Source: Arion vulgaris
Taxonomy: Eukaryota > Mollusca > Gastropoda > Stylommatophora > Arionidae
DNA: 64,000 nt
NCBI GenBank assembly: GCA_020796225.1
Contig: CM036764.1
Location: 23,306,233 to 23,370,232, forward strand
Direction of reading: 5' to 3'
In this document: piece by piece, positions 46,370-58,539 of the stretch
How positions within the stretch are numbered: position 1 is the first letter of the stretch
Layout: every line of letters begins with the position of its first letter
Translations under genes and position numbers: made by a program
Notes under the pieces: generated by a model
Told to the model about the DNA's origin: nothing
Seen by the model: only the letters and a program-made list of their open reading frames with translations
The model's database searches: none

Positions 46370-46620
46370 GACTCTAGTCACGACAGAGATGAAGTGTATA
46401 CGCAGAATGCTGGGAGTATCAAGAAGAGACCGGTTTAAAAATGAAGACATACGTGGGTACAACATCAGTACTGAACTTTATCAAGAAACAAAAAATTAAA
46501 TGGTTCGGACACATAAACAGATTATGAACAGACAGTGCGCTTCAAAGAGCAATGTCACTCCGATACATTGGATACAAAACAAAAGACCGTCTACGCAAGC
46601 GGTAGACCTCATAGGTAATA
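46370..46620 (+). pseudogene. non-LTR retrotransposon C-terminal tail (family 5)
   Basis: LVTTEMKCIRRMLGVSRRDR and KNEDIRGYNIS lead into KWFGHINRL-like sequence in a shifted frame (46500 onward). The same order appears on the minus strand at 61950-62420. Confidence 0.72.
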
Positions 46621-47380
46621 GCGGTGACGAAAAAACACTGTTTATGAAACACACAATCCCGGTCTATAAATCTCTGCCTATCCTGACAATGAGAGACAAA
46701 ACAGGCTTAGAGAAAAGTTGATACTGTAACACTGATAAAATGACTTCTGAACACCTATTACAAAGATTAATATGATAAAAGTTAACATATTGCATCTATT
46801 GTCATCGCGTAGAAGGAAGCAGAGAAGAATGGTGTGGATGACAAACTGTGAAGAAGATAAAAGACGGATAACTTGGTCGCTTTTCTATCAGTCATTAGAT
46901 GACTTCCCTAGTAGTTTAAATCAACCGCATTGTTATATTCACGTTGAGAAAGTTAACCGTCTCCGTAGACCATATTTCCCATTGTCATCCTTGCAGAACC
47001 GTCATGCATGATCATGACCATGACCAGATTTATTACTTTAATATTTATCTTGTATTTTCCTGATTCCACATGAGTGGCCGGATAACACCATTATTCTCAT
47101 GCTCAGCTATTATATACATTTTTTCATTGACTTATAACTGATATTACTCATTTGTTATCTAATTTAGTTGTAAGTTACTCATACAGTTCGCATCAGTTGT
47201 CGTTATCATTGACTCATGGTTTGGGACATTCATGACTATGGTATTCAATATATAATTGCTTAATTGTTTAATCCATCCATATATTCACATTTTGTATTTC
47301 TCTTCAACTCAGGACCATATATTTATTTCACTTCAAGATCTGCTTCGTCAAATTATTATTCTTATTATTATTTGTCTACT
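46621..47380. other. non-coding stretch
   Basis: No gene recognised. Small open frames here have no motif. Confidence 0.4.
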
Positions 47381-47628
47381 TCGAACGCTCCATATCGACC
47401 ACTTGTTAAACCACTCTTTGAGATTTGTATGTGATCTGAGCTAAGAACGATTGTACATTCTGTCAGTTATGCACCTACAAGTAGGCCAGCGGATCCAATT
47501 TCTGCGACGCTTTTTAATTTACTAGAGTAGCTTCCCTAGGCCCCTACCTCATTCGCCTCTTACGACATGCCTTGTAGGTCACAGTGGTACTAGGCTTTAC
47601 TTTCTTGTGCGGGCCCCGGCACCACACG
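47381..47628 (-). mobile_element. retroposon family A copy
   Basis: Reverse orientation, all blocks from CGAACGCTCCATATCGACC to GGGCCCCGGCACCACACGG. Confidence 0.9.
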
Positions 47629-47805
47629 GGAGAAATAAGGTATTAAATATATCATTATTTAATTCGACAACGTATCCATAGTTGTACATTTGTATTTCTC
47701 TTCAACTCAGTACTGGTCATGTAATAACTTATTGAACTTCAAGATAAAGCATCTACTTCGCGTCAAATTAACATTTTTAAATGCCCAATCTTTTTTTTTA
47801 AATCT

Positions 47806-47910
47806 CTCTCTCGCGCTCTCTCTCTCGCTCTGTCTCTCTCTCTCTCTCTCCCCTCTCGCTCTCTCTCTCTCTCGCTCTGTCTCTCTCTCGCCCTCTACCT
47901 CTCTCAGTCT
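47806..47910. repeat. (CT)n-rich microsatellite
   Basis: About 100 bp of CTCTCT with GCTCT interruptions. Confidence 0.92.
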
Positions 47911-48121
47911 TTAGCTCTATGTGTTACATTAGAAATACATCACTTAACCCGTTCGCCCTTCTGACCCGACTAGTGCTATTTTTCAAGATAACGCAAAGCC
48001 TGTATACTGGCTAATTCAGTATAAATTGTAAAATAAATGCGTCCGGAGGTATAAAAAAGGAATGAAAGGGTTATGTTAAAGTGAAAAAAATGAGATTGAA
48101 TTATACAATTTTCTTAGCTCT

Positions 48122-48445
48122 ACAGCAACGCCGTCCAACCCGGCGGGCGCCATGGCGCCCGTGTGATATATCCATGGCGCCCTATTTTATTCATTTGGTT
48201 TTAACGTTAATTAGAATTTAAAGGGAAAAAATGTGTTTCTAAATGTGATTCAATGTTTTCGTAAAAGCAATATAAACAAACAATTCAACTTGTAGTCAGG
48301 ATTAAGTTTCATATTTTGTTTTATTAATGTAACTGTTAATATGGTTTTATTATTGTTATTAGTATTATTATAACAATTGTCACAGTTATTAGTCAGATGC
48401 GCCCCAATGTATGAAAACGATGAATAGCACTGCTAGATGCAGGGT
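48122..48445. mobile_element. hAT-like non-autonomous element (tentative)
   Basis: Left end CAGCAACGCCGTCCAACC followed by GGCGGGCGCCATGGCGCCCG. The right part has ATTAGTCAGATGCGCCCC and an end whose complement reads AGCAGTGCTATTCATC. The pieces recur at 22300 and 23040-23190. No transposase. Exact ends and 8-bp duplications could not be fixed. Confidence 0.4.
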
Positions 48446-48797
48446 TAAACAATCTTCTTATCCTTACAGGTGGTGATCTTACCTGTTTGCTATCTCTGAT
48501 ATGATGCAAATGTAACATATCTCGCACCTCCTGAACAATTGATATAATTCATGTTTCTGCAATAAAAGTACCACCATAATTAAAAGTGTTGGCGGTAGAG
48601 GACTTAACAATAGCACCGGCGACGATTTAAAATTTTCTCCTAGTCAAAATGTCAGGACACCAATTTTGGGCTGGGGAATCAACTGTACTTTAAATTTCCG
48701 TTCGTCGGTGCTCAAATCGTGTGGTTTAAGATAATTATAAAATTATTTCTAAACTCTTTCTGTACCAAGAATCTTAATGACTTCCGATACCATCACA

Positions 48798-50370
48798 TGA
48801 ATATAGATCATTCAATGTATTATATATGAATATAGATCATTCAATGTATTATATATGAATATAGATCATTCAATGTATTATATATGAATATAGATCATTC
48901 AATGTATTATATATGAATATAGATCATTCAATGTATTATATATGAATATAGATCATTCAATGTATTATATATGAATATAGATCATTCAATGTATTATATA
49001 TGAATATAGATCATTCAATGTATTATATATGAATATAGATCATTCAATGTATTATATATGAATATAGATCATTCAATGTATTATATATGAATATAGATCA
49101 TTCAATGTATTATATATGAATATAGATCATTCAATGTATTATATATGAATATAGATCATTCAATGTATTATATATGAATATAGATCATTCAATGTATTAT
49201 ACATGAATATAGATCATTCAATGTATTATACATGAATATAGATCATTCAATGTATTATACATGAATATAGATCATTCAATGTATTATATATGAATATAGA
49301 TCATTCAATGTATTATATATGAATATAGATCATTCAATGTATTATATATGAATATAGATCATTCAATGTATTATATATGAATATAAGATCATTCAATGTA
49401 TTATACATGAATATAGATCATTCAATGTATTATATATGAATATAGATCAGTCAATGTATTATATATGAATATAGATCATTCAATGTATTATATATGAATA
49501 TAGATCATTCAATGTATTATATACGAATATAGATCATTCAATGTATTATACATGAATATAGATCATTCAATGTATTATACATGAATATAGATCATTCAAT
49601 GTATTATATATGAATATAGATCATTCAATGTATTATATATGAATATAGATCATTCAATGTATTATATATGAATATAGATCATTCAATGTATTATATATGA
49701 ATATAGATCATTCAATGTATTATACATGAATATAGATCATTCAATGTATTATATATGAATATAGATCATTCAATGTATTATATATGAATATAGATCATTC
49801 AATGTATTATATATGAATATAAGATCATTCAATGTATTATACATGAATATAAGATCATTCAATGTATTATACATGAATATAGATCATTCAATGTATTATA
49901 TATGAATATAGATCATTCAATGTATTATATATGAATATAGATCATTCAATGTATTATATATGAATATAGATCATTCAATGTATTATACATGAATATAGAT
50001 CATTCAATGTATTATACATGAATATAGATCATTCAATGTATTATACATGAATATAGATCATTCAATGTATTATACATGAATATAGATCATTCAATGTATT
50101 ATATATGAATATAGATCATTCATTGTATTATATATGAATATAGATCATTCAATGTATTATATATGAATATAGATCATTCAATGTATTATATATGAATATA
50201 GATCATTCAATGTATTATACATGGATATAGATCATTCAATGTATTATATATGAATATAGATCATTCATTGTATTATATATGAATATAGATCATTCATTGT
50301 ATTATATATGAATATAGATCATTCATTGTATTATATATGAATATAGATCATTCATTGTATTATATATGAA
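48798..50370. repeat. 29-bp satellite array, about 54 copies
   Basis: Unit ATATAGATCATTCAATGTAT plus TATATATGA. Units are near identical; TATACATGA variants are clustered, and TTCATTG replaces TTCAATG at the right end. It ends directly against the 3' end of a family E SINE. Confidence 0.97.
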
Positions 50371-50374
50371 AATA

Positions 50375-50575
50375 CAAATCGTGGCATATCCTTTACAAGA
50401 CGTCGCCATCAACCACAGTAAACTAGTAGTCGATTTTCTAGACACCACTTATACGTTTAGTAGTTCGCCATTCCTTACTGAACGGTGAGGTATATTTTTA
50501 CCTTTCATAAAAATCCACTGGAATTAATTTGTTTCCAAACTGTCCACCGCGTAGTTTGAACTAGGTACATTTGTA
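50375..50575 (-). mobile_element. tRNA-derived SINE, family E copy
   Basis: The left end (SINE 3' end) is AAATCGTGGCATATCC. The body has GTCGATTTTCTAGACACC and ACTTATACGTTTAGTAGTTC. The head is truncated after GTTTGAACTAGGTAC. Confidence 0.82.
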
Positions 50576-51404
50576 TATATACAGTTTTCAGCTAGGATAA
50601 CAATTTGGAAGGCTTAGTACAAAACGAAAATGTACGATGTGAAAAGTTGCTCGAAGTGATTCTTGTAGCTCCAACAATAACCATAAGGAATTGTGTTAAT
50701 TTTCTCGTCTATTGTTGCTGGCTGGATTTTTAAAATGGTTATTTCTTGCTTATATTTATTTTTTGATACTGATGTGAATATTTGTTGATATTAGTGTTAT
50801 TGGTATTTGTTGATATATTGTTAATGGCCTTATTGGTGGCGCATCTGTACACCGCTACAATGGTTAGCAGTATGAATTGAGTTTGCACATAAAACCAACC
50901 CTTGAGTTCCTGAACTTGGTGACTTAGCTCTTCTTCTTCAGCGTTCGACCGCTATGAATTCAGGTGTAGTCAGGACGCCTGGTTTAGCGCTTCTGGCTGA
51001 ATTTTGCGTGATGGTATGCTTACCTTATTAACAGTTCTCCCCCGCCATACAGACGTGTTTTCTCCGACTTCAGAGGTAGTAACTTAGTTAAATTGTTCTT
51101 TCTTTCTTTCTTTTTGTGGCGTGCTCAGACCGTTGCCATTTCATTTCTCATTATCGCATACTGTAATATAATATGTAACTGCCATTACTTTTTGTTGTCA
51201 ACACAATAATTACATCAGCTTTTACCACACTTCATTTCTATTAACTTTATCTCATCATCTTAACATCTTAATCAAAGTTTCAATCTCTTATTTACGTACA
51301 TTTTAGCTCCATTTGTTTTTATGTATATCGTCATTAGTGCCTGATCATCTCAGTTTAAGTGTTATTCTCATATTTAAAGGAAAATGGAAACAAGGAACTG
51401 TTTC
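50576..51404. other. non-coding stretch
   Basis: Nothing recognised. Confidence 0.4.
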
Positions 51405-51619
51405 ATACCATGACGTATGTTCGTGAATACAGTGTTAGGTCCGTATTTTCATTGACCGTCGGAACACGATGAGTGATATGATCAACATTACGACGGCCAC
51501 CCTTACTTCCAGTGCTTTTCTGGTACCCATTTGAGGCTGGGTCATCGTAAGAAACGTTACAGTTGGAAAAAATTTCACCCCCACTGTGGACTTGACCCCG
51601 GACTATTCGTCTAAGAAGT
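51405..51619 (-). mobile_element. SINE family D copy, split by Sailor-like copy 2
   Basis: Body and part of the head are here. The rest of the head (GTTCACTAATCACAATGCTA) continues at 53755-53790 on the far side of the transposon. Confidence 0.85.
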
Positions 51620-51621
51620 TA

Positions 51622-53752
51622 TAGTCTGTCCATTAATTCATGAGCACGTTTGAAATTGAATTTTCTCGAAAACTACCTGTTGGATCTCAGTGATTTTTGC
51701 AAGCAGCCTTAGAATATCCATGACGCTAGAGAAATATTTTTTCCAAGAAAATTTGATGTAGTTTGAAATATTTCTTCTTCAGGTTATATTAAAATCAACC
51801 TCACCGGATTGTACACAATAGTAACAGATCTACGGTACACAGACGCGTTGTTCTAAAAATACATTATGGTAACAATGAAATATCGTGAGTATACAACAAT
51901 TTCACGAAATCCCGTGCACCGAACCCAGTCGACTTTGAAAGCGGAAAGCATATGACGTTATAATTGGGATACCGTTGTATAGTCATAGGCGTATCTCGCT
52001 ATTTGTATGAAGCTATTGTATCATATTTGTTGGCTTATCAAAACTGACATTGATATCACATTCATAATGAGTCTGAAGTGCACATTTATAACAATGCAGA
52101 AGGTTACAGTTTTACTATACCAACACTTCCGTAGGGAATCTAAGAGAGGTCATCTATATTGCGATATTCATAACCCTGAGAAACGAGCGCAACTGGCGCT
52201 TGGTCTGAATAGATAATCCTTTTCCCGATGGATTAAACAGGACACAAAGTGCACTAATGTCAAGCAAGGACGGAAAAGAACAATTGACGACTTTGACATA
52301 GATGTCATAAGACGGGAGCTCTTGAAAATGTTTGCGACAAATCAACTTGTTACTCTCAGGAAACTGAAATTAAAACTGCAATCAGATTGCAGCATAGACA
52401 TTTCTAAAAGTACTCTATGAAAAATTGTAAGAGCCGCCGGCTTCACCTTCAGAAAAACTATAGGCGGCAGGAATATTATTTGTGAAAAGCCACATTTAAT
52501 TGCTGCCCGAAGTAAATACCTGAGGCAGATCCGTGAACGGCGGAGGCAAGGCTATGATATTGTATATTTGGACGAATCCTTGGTCAATGCTCACCACACC
52601 AATGCTAAAGAATGGCAATCAGTAGACGGTGAACAGAAAAGAAAAATACCAAGCAGCAAAGGCCAGCGTATTATACTAACACATGCAGAAAGTAGTGAAG
52701 AAGGTCTTGTCCCTGACGCTGGACTTATTTTCCAATCAAAAAGTACCGACGGTAGGGAATACCACACAGAAATGAATGGACATATTTTCAGGCACTGGAT
52801 GGAGAAAGATCTACTTCCAATTCTAAACAGACCATCATGCTTGGTAATGGATAATGCATCCTATCACAACGCAGTATCAGCGGAAGACAAAGTACCAACT
52901 GCATACATATTTGAAACCCGAGTTGTTGCACCTGGTGAGGATGACAAATAAGACAAAGGTGTTTCATATTGACAAAATCATTGCGGAATACGGCCACACG
53001 TCTTTGCGACTACCTCCATATCATGCTCACCTCAATCCGATAGAGCTTGTCTGGGCTAAAGTAAAGGGCAAGTTGCCGAACAGAACATGACGTTTAAAAT
53101 GTTTATATTTTTGAAGTTCTGACACGTGAGTCCTTCTCAATGATAGACATGCAGTTCTGGAAGAAGTGTGTTGAACATGTGCTCCGAGAGGAAGACGAGT
53201 ACTGGCACCGAGATGGATTACAATTTGTCCAGCCAGTAACAATTATCAACCTCATGGAATCGTCAGATTCGGGATGATACAAATCATATTTTGATTACAG
53301 ACTGAGAAATAGCAACGTATACATTTCCATATCCAAATGCGTCTACCATCATACAATTTGTGGTGAAGTTAAGACACCCTGGGGTCTAATGGTGACCGAA
53401 GGGAGGACTAACTGTTGCATATTGTATCCAAGTCCACGATTGCACATAAAGGGCAACACACTTAATTACTTGACCTATCAAGTTAATATGGAGATACACC
53501 TATGAATAGAATTGACATGGACAAATTCTAGGATACTGTAAAATCTAAAATTTGAGCCCCCGTATTTGCAATTGTCATAAAAGATCAAAGTAATTCGCCG
53601 ATGTGCAAAATCCGTAGCATCTATGGACTACTGGTTAGCTTTATTTTAGCGTCATGAATATTCTAAGGCTGCATGCAAAAATCACTGAGATCCAACAGGT
53701 AGTTTTCGAGAAAATCAATTTCAAACGTGCGCACGAATTAATGGACAGACTA
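51622..53752 (+). mobile_element. Sailor-like (DD82E-type) DNA transposon, copy 2, complete
   Basis: Both terminal inverted repeats are present (about 100 bp, starting TAGTCTGTCCATTAATTC), with TA duplications at 51620-51621 and 53753-53754. It lies inside a family D SINE, which confirms both borders. Length is 2131 bp. It is in opposite orientation to copy 1. Confidence 0.93.
52007..53279 (+). pseudogene. Sailor-like transposase, broken (copy 2)
   Basis: Same protein as 8690-10032. Visible parts: N-terminal region (52007-52216), a stop at 52214 where copy 1 has Glu, STLxKIVRAAGF region with another stop near 52420, first Asp in VYLDESLVNAHHTNAKEW (about 52562), second Asp in LVMDNASYHNAVSAED (about 52850), Glu in HLNPIELVWAKVKG (about 53040), and the C-terminal FWKKCVEHVLREEDEYWHRD. 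A 59-bp deletion after CCAACTGCA (about 52900) relative to copy 1 removes part of the insert between second Asp and Glu and shifts the frame. Stops and shifts near 53088 follow. It is inactive, but its borders would still serve as substrate for an active relative. Confidence 0.85.
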
Positions 53753-53799
53753 TAGTTCACTAATCACAATGCTATCTCAGCTCTCATTCGCAGCTCTCA

Positions 53800-54003
53800 T
53801 TCTCATATTTATTTTTATATTCCCGTGCCCTTTTCAAACCTTAGCGTGTGAAAGAAATACTTGTCACTTTATATTTCTATCCCTAGTGGACAGGAGGTAG
53901 GAGGGCCTATTCCTTTCCTCACTGGAACGTCGAGTGTGGGATTGAACCTATAACACACTTGAGTTCGAGTCGATATGCAAACGCATCACGCTAATCCGTC
54001 CCA
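53800..54003 (-). mobile_element. SINE-like family F copy
   Basis: The minus-strand head contains TATAGGTTCAATCCCACAC, a good B box, and GGATTAGCGTGATGCG. The body matches 12130-12322. Confidence 0.68.
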
Positions 54004-54212
54004 CCACTCTCATATTTACTCATCCCAAATTGTATATTTTCTTCTTTAATTAACAGTGTTGTCACTTCATATTTCAAGTTTCGTTCTGATAATTTTCATT
54101 CTTGTCTACGATGATGCTGCTGACCTGATTCGTCTCAATTTTAGTAGATACTCCAGTTATACTATATCATTCTTCATTATAATAAACACTGTTTATTATT
54201 TGTTCATTTCAG

Positions 54213-54369
54213 AAGATCCAAGTATGAAGGATGTGGTTGCCTCCATCCAATCCAGCCTTGCACGTGGCTTAAAACTGGGTAATAAGCAGGCACAAAAGCG
54301 GGCCATTGACCAACTGCAGAAAACACGAAATGAGTTAAAGATCAAGTGTGAGTTTTGTGGAGAAAAAAG
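54213..54369 (+). CDS. MAP3K2/3: MAP3K2/3 orthologue, exon with N-terminal segment and PB1 start
   Basis: Acceptor TTGTTCATTTCAG precedes 54213 and donor GTGAGA follows 54369. The 157-bp exon is phase 1 in and phase 2 out and encodes residues 7-58 plus two bases of Arg-59. It opens with an acidic-hydrophobic stretch (MKDVVASIQSSLARGLKLG, about residues 11-29) at the place of the conserved N-terminal helix of MEKK2/3. It closes with LKIKCEFCGEK (residues 48-58), which aligns with the first beta strand and turn of the PB1 domain (vertebrate pattern VRIKFEHNGEKR). Lys in beta 1 is the residue type expected for a basic-face (type II) PB1. In known relatives this domain binds the PB1 of MEK5 to drive the ERK5 pathway. 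The open frame left of 54213 is intron read-through. Confidence 0.92.
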
Positions 54370-54449
54370 GTGAGAGATCAGTGTATTTATCTTGTGAATT
54401 GTTGTAGATGATGATGAGTGTAGTTTTTCCCGTTTAAAAAAAAGTCAAA

Positions 54450-54570
54450 ATACGAAGGGTTGACTTCGTTGCAACGAGTTTCCCCCGTACAGCTCGGTCA
54501 CTCTCCCCAGAAATAGCACACCGCCCGCCGGCTATGATTATTGCATAAATCACGAACTACGTTTCTTTTT
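54450..54570 (-). mobile_element. SINE family B, 3' part
   Basis: The reverse complement ends CGTTGCAACGAAGTCAACCC. It lies about 80 bp inside intron 2. Confidence 0.65.
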
Positions 54571-55494
54571 TTTTAAAAGTCAGTAGAGCATACTTGAATG
54601 TACTTTTCTGAATTAGAACCTCCCTGAATTGCAACTGAATTATAACTGAATTATAACAAAACCACTTCATCGGCTAGGTTGCAAGAACTTGAATTGAAGA
54701 TTAGAGTGACCAGAAAAGAGCAACACATGAGTAGGTTCATCATTGAACTGGTAGGTACTGAGCTTCCTAGACGATGTTGGAAATATTTCGGAGTACTTAT
54801 GGACACTTCCAAAGTGCAATGAAGATATTCCAAACTGAAACTGAATTACAACTATCATTTGAATGTTCACCATCTAACGTTTATTATTTATGAATACATA
54901 TGTCCGGCAACATGAGAGAGAAGCAATAGACGACATTTACCATTGTAGTTTTAGTAGAATGCAGTTTAATTTTTTTTTAAACCAATTACTCGTTGAATCG
55001 TGTAGTTTATGGCACTCGTGGGATAGCTTGGTAACAATATAACACCGCATTCCTCTCAGTGGGTTTAACTTCTTCTCAACCTCACCCAACAGTGGGATAC
55101 ATTATCCTATGTCTTTCTCTTGACTTCTTTAAACTCCACGAAATAACGCTACGTTAAATACATCGTGTATAACATAACCATTACAGCTCTTGCTAAAAAC
55201 AAATAATTTTTATACTAATTTATTTGTTTCCTCATCCGTAACATTTGTGATGCGACATTTGAGTCCATACCGGTGGATGGTTTCATGCGATTATATTGTA
55301 TAATGAAGTGTTAAATTAGCGTTTGTTATAACTTTTCTGTTTTAATGAAGTTGACCGTCGATGTTTGGAAGAAAGTTGCGAAAATATTGAGCTCGTTGTC
55401 GCATATAAACAGTAAATTTACTACTGCTCCTGCTCCTGCTGGGACGAAACTTATACAGTGGAGATACTAATACAGACATGGATCAGAGAAATCA

Positions 55495-55720
55495 CCTTCA
55501 TTTTTGTCCCTGGGAACGTAGGAGTCAGGGGTAATGAACGAACTGATATATTGACTAGCATGGCTACGATATCAGAGTGAGCTGCAATGGACCGAAATGA
55601 CATTCTTAACGCATTGAGAGTCTTTCTGAACAGAGGGGCTTCAGGGTTGTGAATCCCAGTCGCTTATAAGATTGATAGAGATATGAGTCGATATTGGTAC
55701 AGTACGAAAAGAACGATATA
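55495..55720 (+). pseudogene. RNase H C-terminal fragment of a non-LTR retrotransposon (family 2 type)
   Basis: FVPGNVGVRGNERTDIL followed by MATISE, a stop, and AMDRNDILNAL. This corresponds to the last RNase H motif (PGHxGxxGNxxAD) and the segment after it. The His of the motif is replaced by Asn. Confidence 0.7.
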
Positions 55721-55859
55721 CCAAATACGCAAATGGATTGATTAATCAACATCGAACTGGTGGCGTGTTGGGCTATTGGATTTGTCGAGGCGTAGATCGG
55801 AGCACCTATGGACATATCCGAAGTTTCAGTTTGGAATATCTTCATTGTACTCCGGACAT

Positions 55860-56201
55860 GTCCATAGGTGCTCCGATCTCCTTCGCAATATCTCCAACAG
55901 CGTCTAGCGACTGACCGTACTTGTTCTGCTGTTATTTTCTTGCTACTCCAATCTTCAAACCCAGCTCCTGCAATCTAGTAGTTGACATGGATTGGTTTAA
56001 ATGAAAATCTTCTTTGCGGCCACACTCTATGAGGGCGTTCAAAATATCAGCTCTATCCATTGGCTGCCCCTCTGATATGGTGGCAGAGCCAGCCAGCCTG
56101 TCTGCTCTCTTATTGCCAACGACACCCATGTGTCCCGGAACGAAAATAAGTGTACATATCCGAAGTGTTGTGATGATAGCCCTCATATAACTTATTACCA
56201 C
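55860..56201 (-). pseudogene. RNase H C-terminal fragment of a non-LTR retrotransposon (family 2 type)
   Basis: The minus frame reads LIFVPGHMGVVGNKRADRLA, then SATISEGQPMDRADILNALI and a tail ending KIGVARK. This is the better-preserved homologue of 55495-55720, in opposite orientation. The two meet at an inverted repeat (GATCGGAGCACCTATGGACA near 55795 and its complement near 55865). Confidence 0.82.
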
Positions 56202-56579
56202 TACTACTTCTATTACTAATACATGTGTACTACTACTTATACTACTGCTTCAACTACTACTACTACTACCAAAACTTGTTCAAAGCGGCACATAGTGTTG
56301 CAACCTGCACATAATTATATTCTAGACCTTCTTCTTCAGCACCACCAATGAGGTTTTATCCACACTGACCTTCTCTTTCACAATTCTTAGCTAAGTGGTC
56401 TTTGACCTCTCTATTCATCTCTTACAGTGTGGGTTCAGTCACGTCATTATCTGGCTATTATGTGCAGTTATTTGCTGATAAAGTCATCGCCGTTTTCTTT
56501 CTTAATCCCCCCAGCTTCTGTTCTGTCATGTTCCTTTCTACAGTTCTATATTTGTCATTACATATGACCATCTGATACT

Positions 56580-56849
56580 TTTTTTTTGTCTTCGAGCGCT
56601 CCATATCGACCACTTGCTTAACCACTCTTTGTGATTTGTATATGTGATCCGAGCCTAAGAGCGATTGTATGTTGTGCCAGTTATGCGCCTAGGCCAGCAC
56701 ATCCGATTTCTGCGATGTTTTTGTTTACTAGGGTAGCTTCCTAGTCCCCTACTTCAGTCGTCCACTTCAGTCGTCTCTTACCAGATGTCTTGTAGATCGC
56801 AGTGTTACTATTCTTTGCCCCCCTTGCAAGCCCCAGCAACACATGGGCG
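56580..56849 (-). mobile_element. retroposon family A copy
   Basis: Flanked by ATCTGATACT (56570-56579) and ATCTGAAACT (56850-56859), a one-mismatch duplication. Reverse orientation. A short CCACTTCAGTCGT duplication lies inside. Confidence 0.9.
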
Positions 56850-57159
56850 ATCTGAAACTAAGTTTCTTAACATGCTGTATATTAATCAACACGAACCATA
56901 TATTTGCTTCTGTTTCTGCAACCTTCCCTTCTATTGAGTAACATCTGTACCATCTGATCAGTTGTTTTACTTTGCATCCCAGTCAAGATTTAATTTGAAG
57001 TACGATGTAACTTTATTTCTGCGATTATTTATGTCTGACGGTTCAAAGTCAACATCTTGCAATGATCATACACGTATTCGTTTGAGTCTACATTTTAATT
57101 TGATACATATTTTGTGTGGGGATGCGTTATAACAAGGATGAGGGGAAAAAATAAACCCG

Positions 57160-57422
57160 TTTTAATACCATGAGGTGTATTGACGATTAAGGTATTAGCG
57201 CCATATTTTTTTTTTTTTTGCCACTGACACACAATGGGTGATGTGGGCAACATCACACCGGCCGCTTTTACTTCCCATTGTTTCTCTGTTACCCAATTAC
57301 GGTTGGGTCGATCTAAGAGGTGGTCATTACGATCAAAACAATTCCACTCCCACTGAGGAATTGAACCCGGACACTCACTTGTAAAGTAAGTTCACTAACC
57401 ACTACACTTTCATGGCTCTCGT
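57160..57422 (-). mobile_element. tRNA-derived SINE, family D copy
   Basis: The head on the minus strand reads GTGTAGTGGTTAGTGAAC (A box) and GTGTCCGGGTTCAATTCC (B box). This is the most complete head of the family. A T run lies at 57210-57223. Confidence 0.85.
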
Positions 57423-57489
57423 TATAACAGTGCGTGTGTTTAATTTAAGTTGCTTGTTTTAGCAGGAGCTAAGTATTTCTCTCTCTCTC

Positions 57490-57900
57490 TCTATCTTATG
57501 CTTTTTAAAATCCTGGTAGGGCCTAAGCCCTCACCCTGTACATATTAAAAAAACTGACTGACATCACTCTATTCCTATTTCTGAGAGAACGCTTGAAAAT
57601 TGTATAGAACATATGAATTAAGGCCGCTTGCCCGGAGCCGTCGCCACGCCTGTACATGTCATCGGACTTATTTTCTCCGTAACAGAAAAAACAACTTTGA
57701 CCCTACCGAGAAGTCGGACAAAAACGCCTTTTTCAGGAAACTCCACCCACGTTTAACCATCCTGCCACCCGCTTTCTACCTTTGGTTATCTCTTACAACT
57801 CATTTGATATTTTCCGTATATCATTAATATATATATTTTCCCTGTATCTTTTGGATTAAGTTTTTCGTTTTCCCTGCGGGTTCCAGAAATGGGCATTTCT
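57490..57900 (-). pseudogene. decayed non-LTR retrotransposon tail (family 6) with unrelated insert
   Basis: The right end on the minus strand gives ISGTRRENEKLNPKD and the left end matches the 3' end near 40085 (TTTTAAAATCC). About 160 bp between (57580-57745), relatively GC-rich, was not recognised. Confidence 0.4.
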
Positions 57901-58539
57901 TGTTATAACAAGAAGTTCAATATACCTTTCATCAATGTTTTATTTTTTGGACACAATATATCTGGCATACTCAGCTGAATGCAAAACTACGGATAACACA
58001 CGATCCACGCATAAAGTCGTGCAACGTCGGAAAATTCGCTTTCTACATTAATTTTCATTTGCTTTGCTCTCTCATACCTTGAAAGAAAATTGATTTATTT
58101 AACCACATAACTAAAAGGATGAATGAGTTAATGAGAGAACGAAAAAGTCGAATCATTTAGTAACATAACAAAAGGACAGATAATAAAAGGAAAAGAATGG
58201 ATGATTTAATAACAATATCCCACAAAATCTAATCCATGTTACATGAGTATGTACTTATTCTGTCTAAGTGACATTTACAGTTGTGAGCCAGCTTTAATAG
58301 AGCCAGATATAATATTGCTAATCTGTTATAAACTCGCTTCACCTGCTCCATCCAATGATAACTCGCAAAATCAAATAAAAACAGCTGTATATTTTTCATA
58401 TTTGGAATTCCCCAGCTTCAACCGATATTATCTACACTAACGTGATATTTATGTTGGTATGATTTATTGTCACTATTTTATTATGTATAATGGGTGATTC
58501 ACAGCAGGGGTGATGTTATGTGCTGTCATGAAGAGAGTT

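Noticed and set aside
47806..47914. Ser/Leu-rich open frame end
   Set aside because: Translation of a CT microsatellite.
54056..54212. Coding extension to the left of the PB1 exon
   Set aside because: The frame is open, but the peptide is hydrophobic intron translation and a good acceptor ends at 54212; the phase fits the exon at 7694-7768.
57600..57827. 75-codon open frame, possible host exon
   Set aside because: No convincing splice borders or family; it lies in a decayed LINE tail, and the MAP3K phases do not require an exon here.
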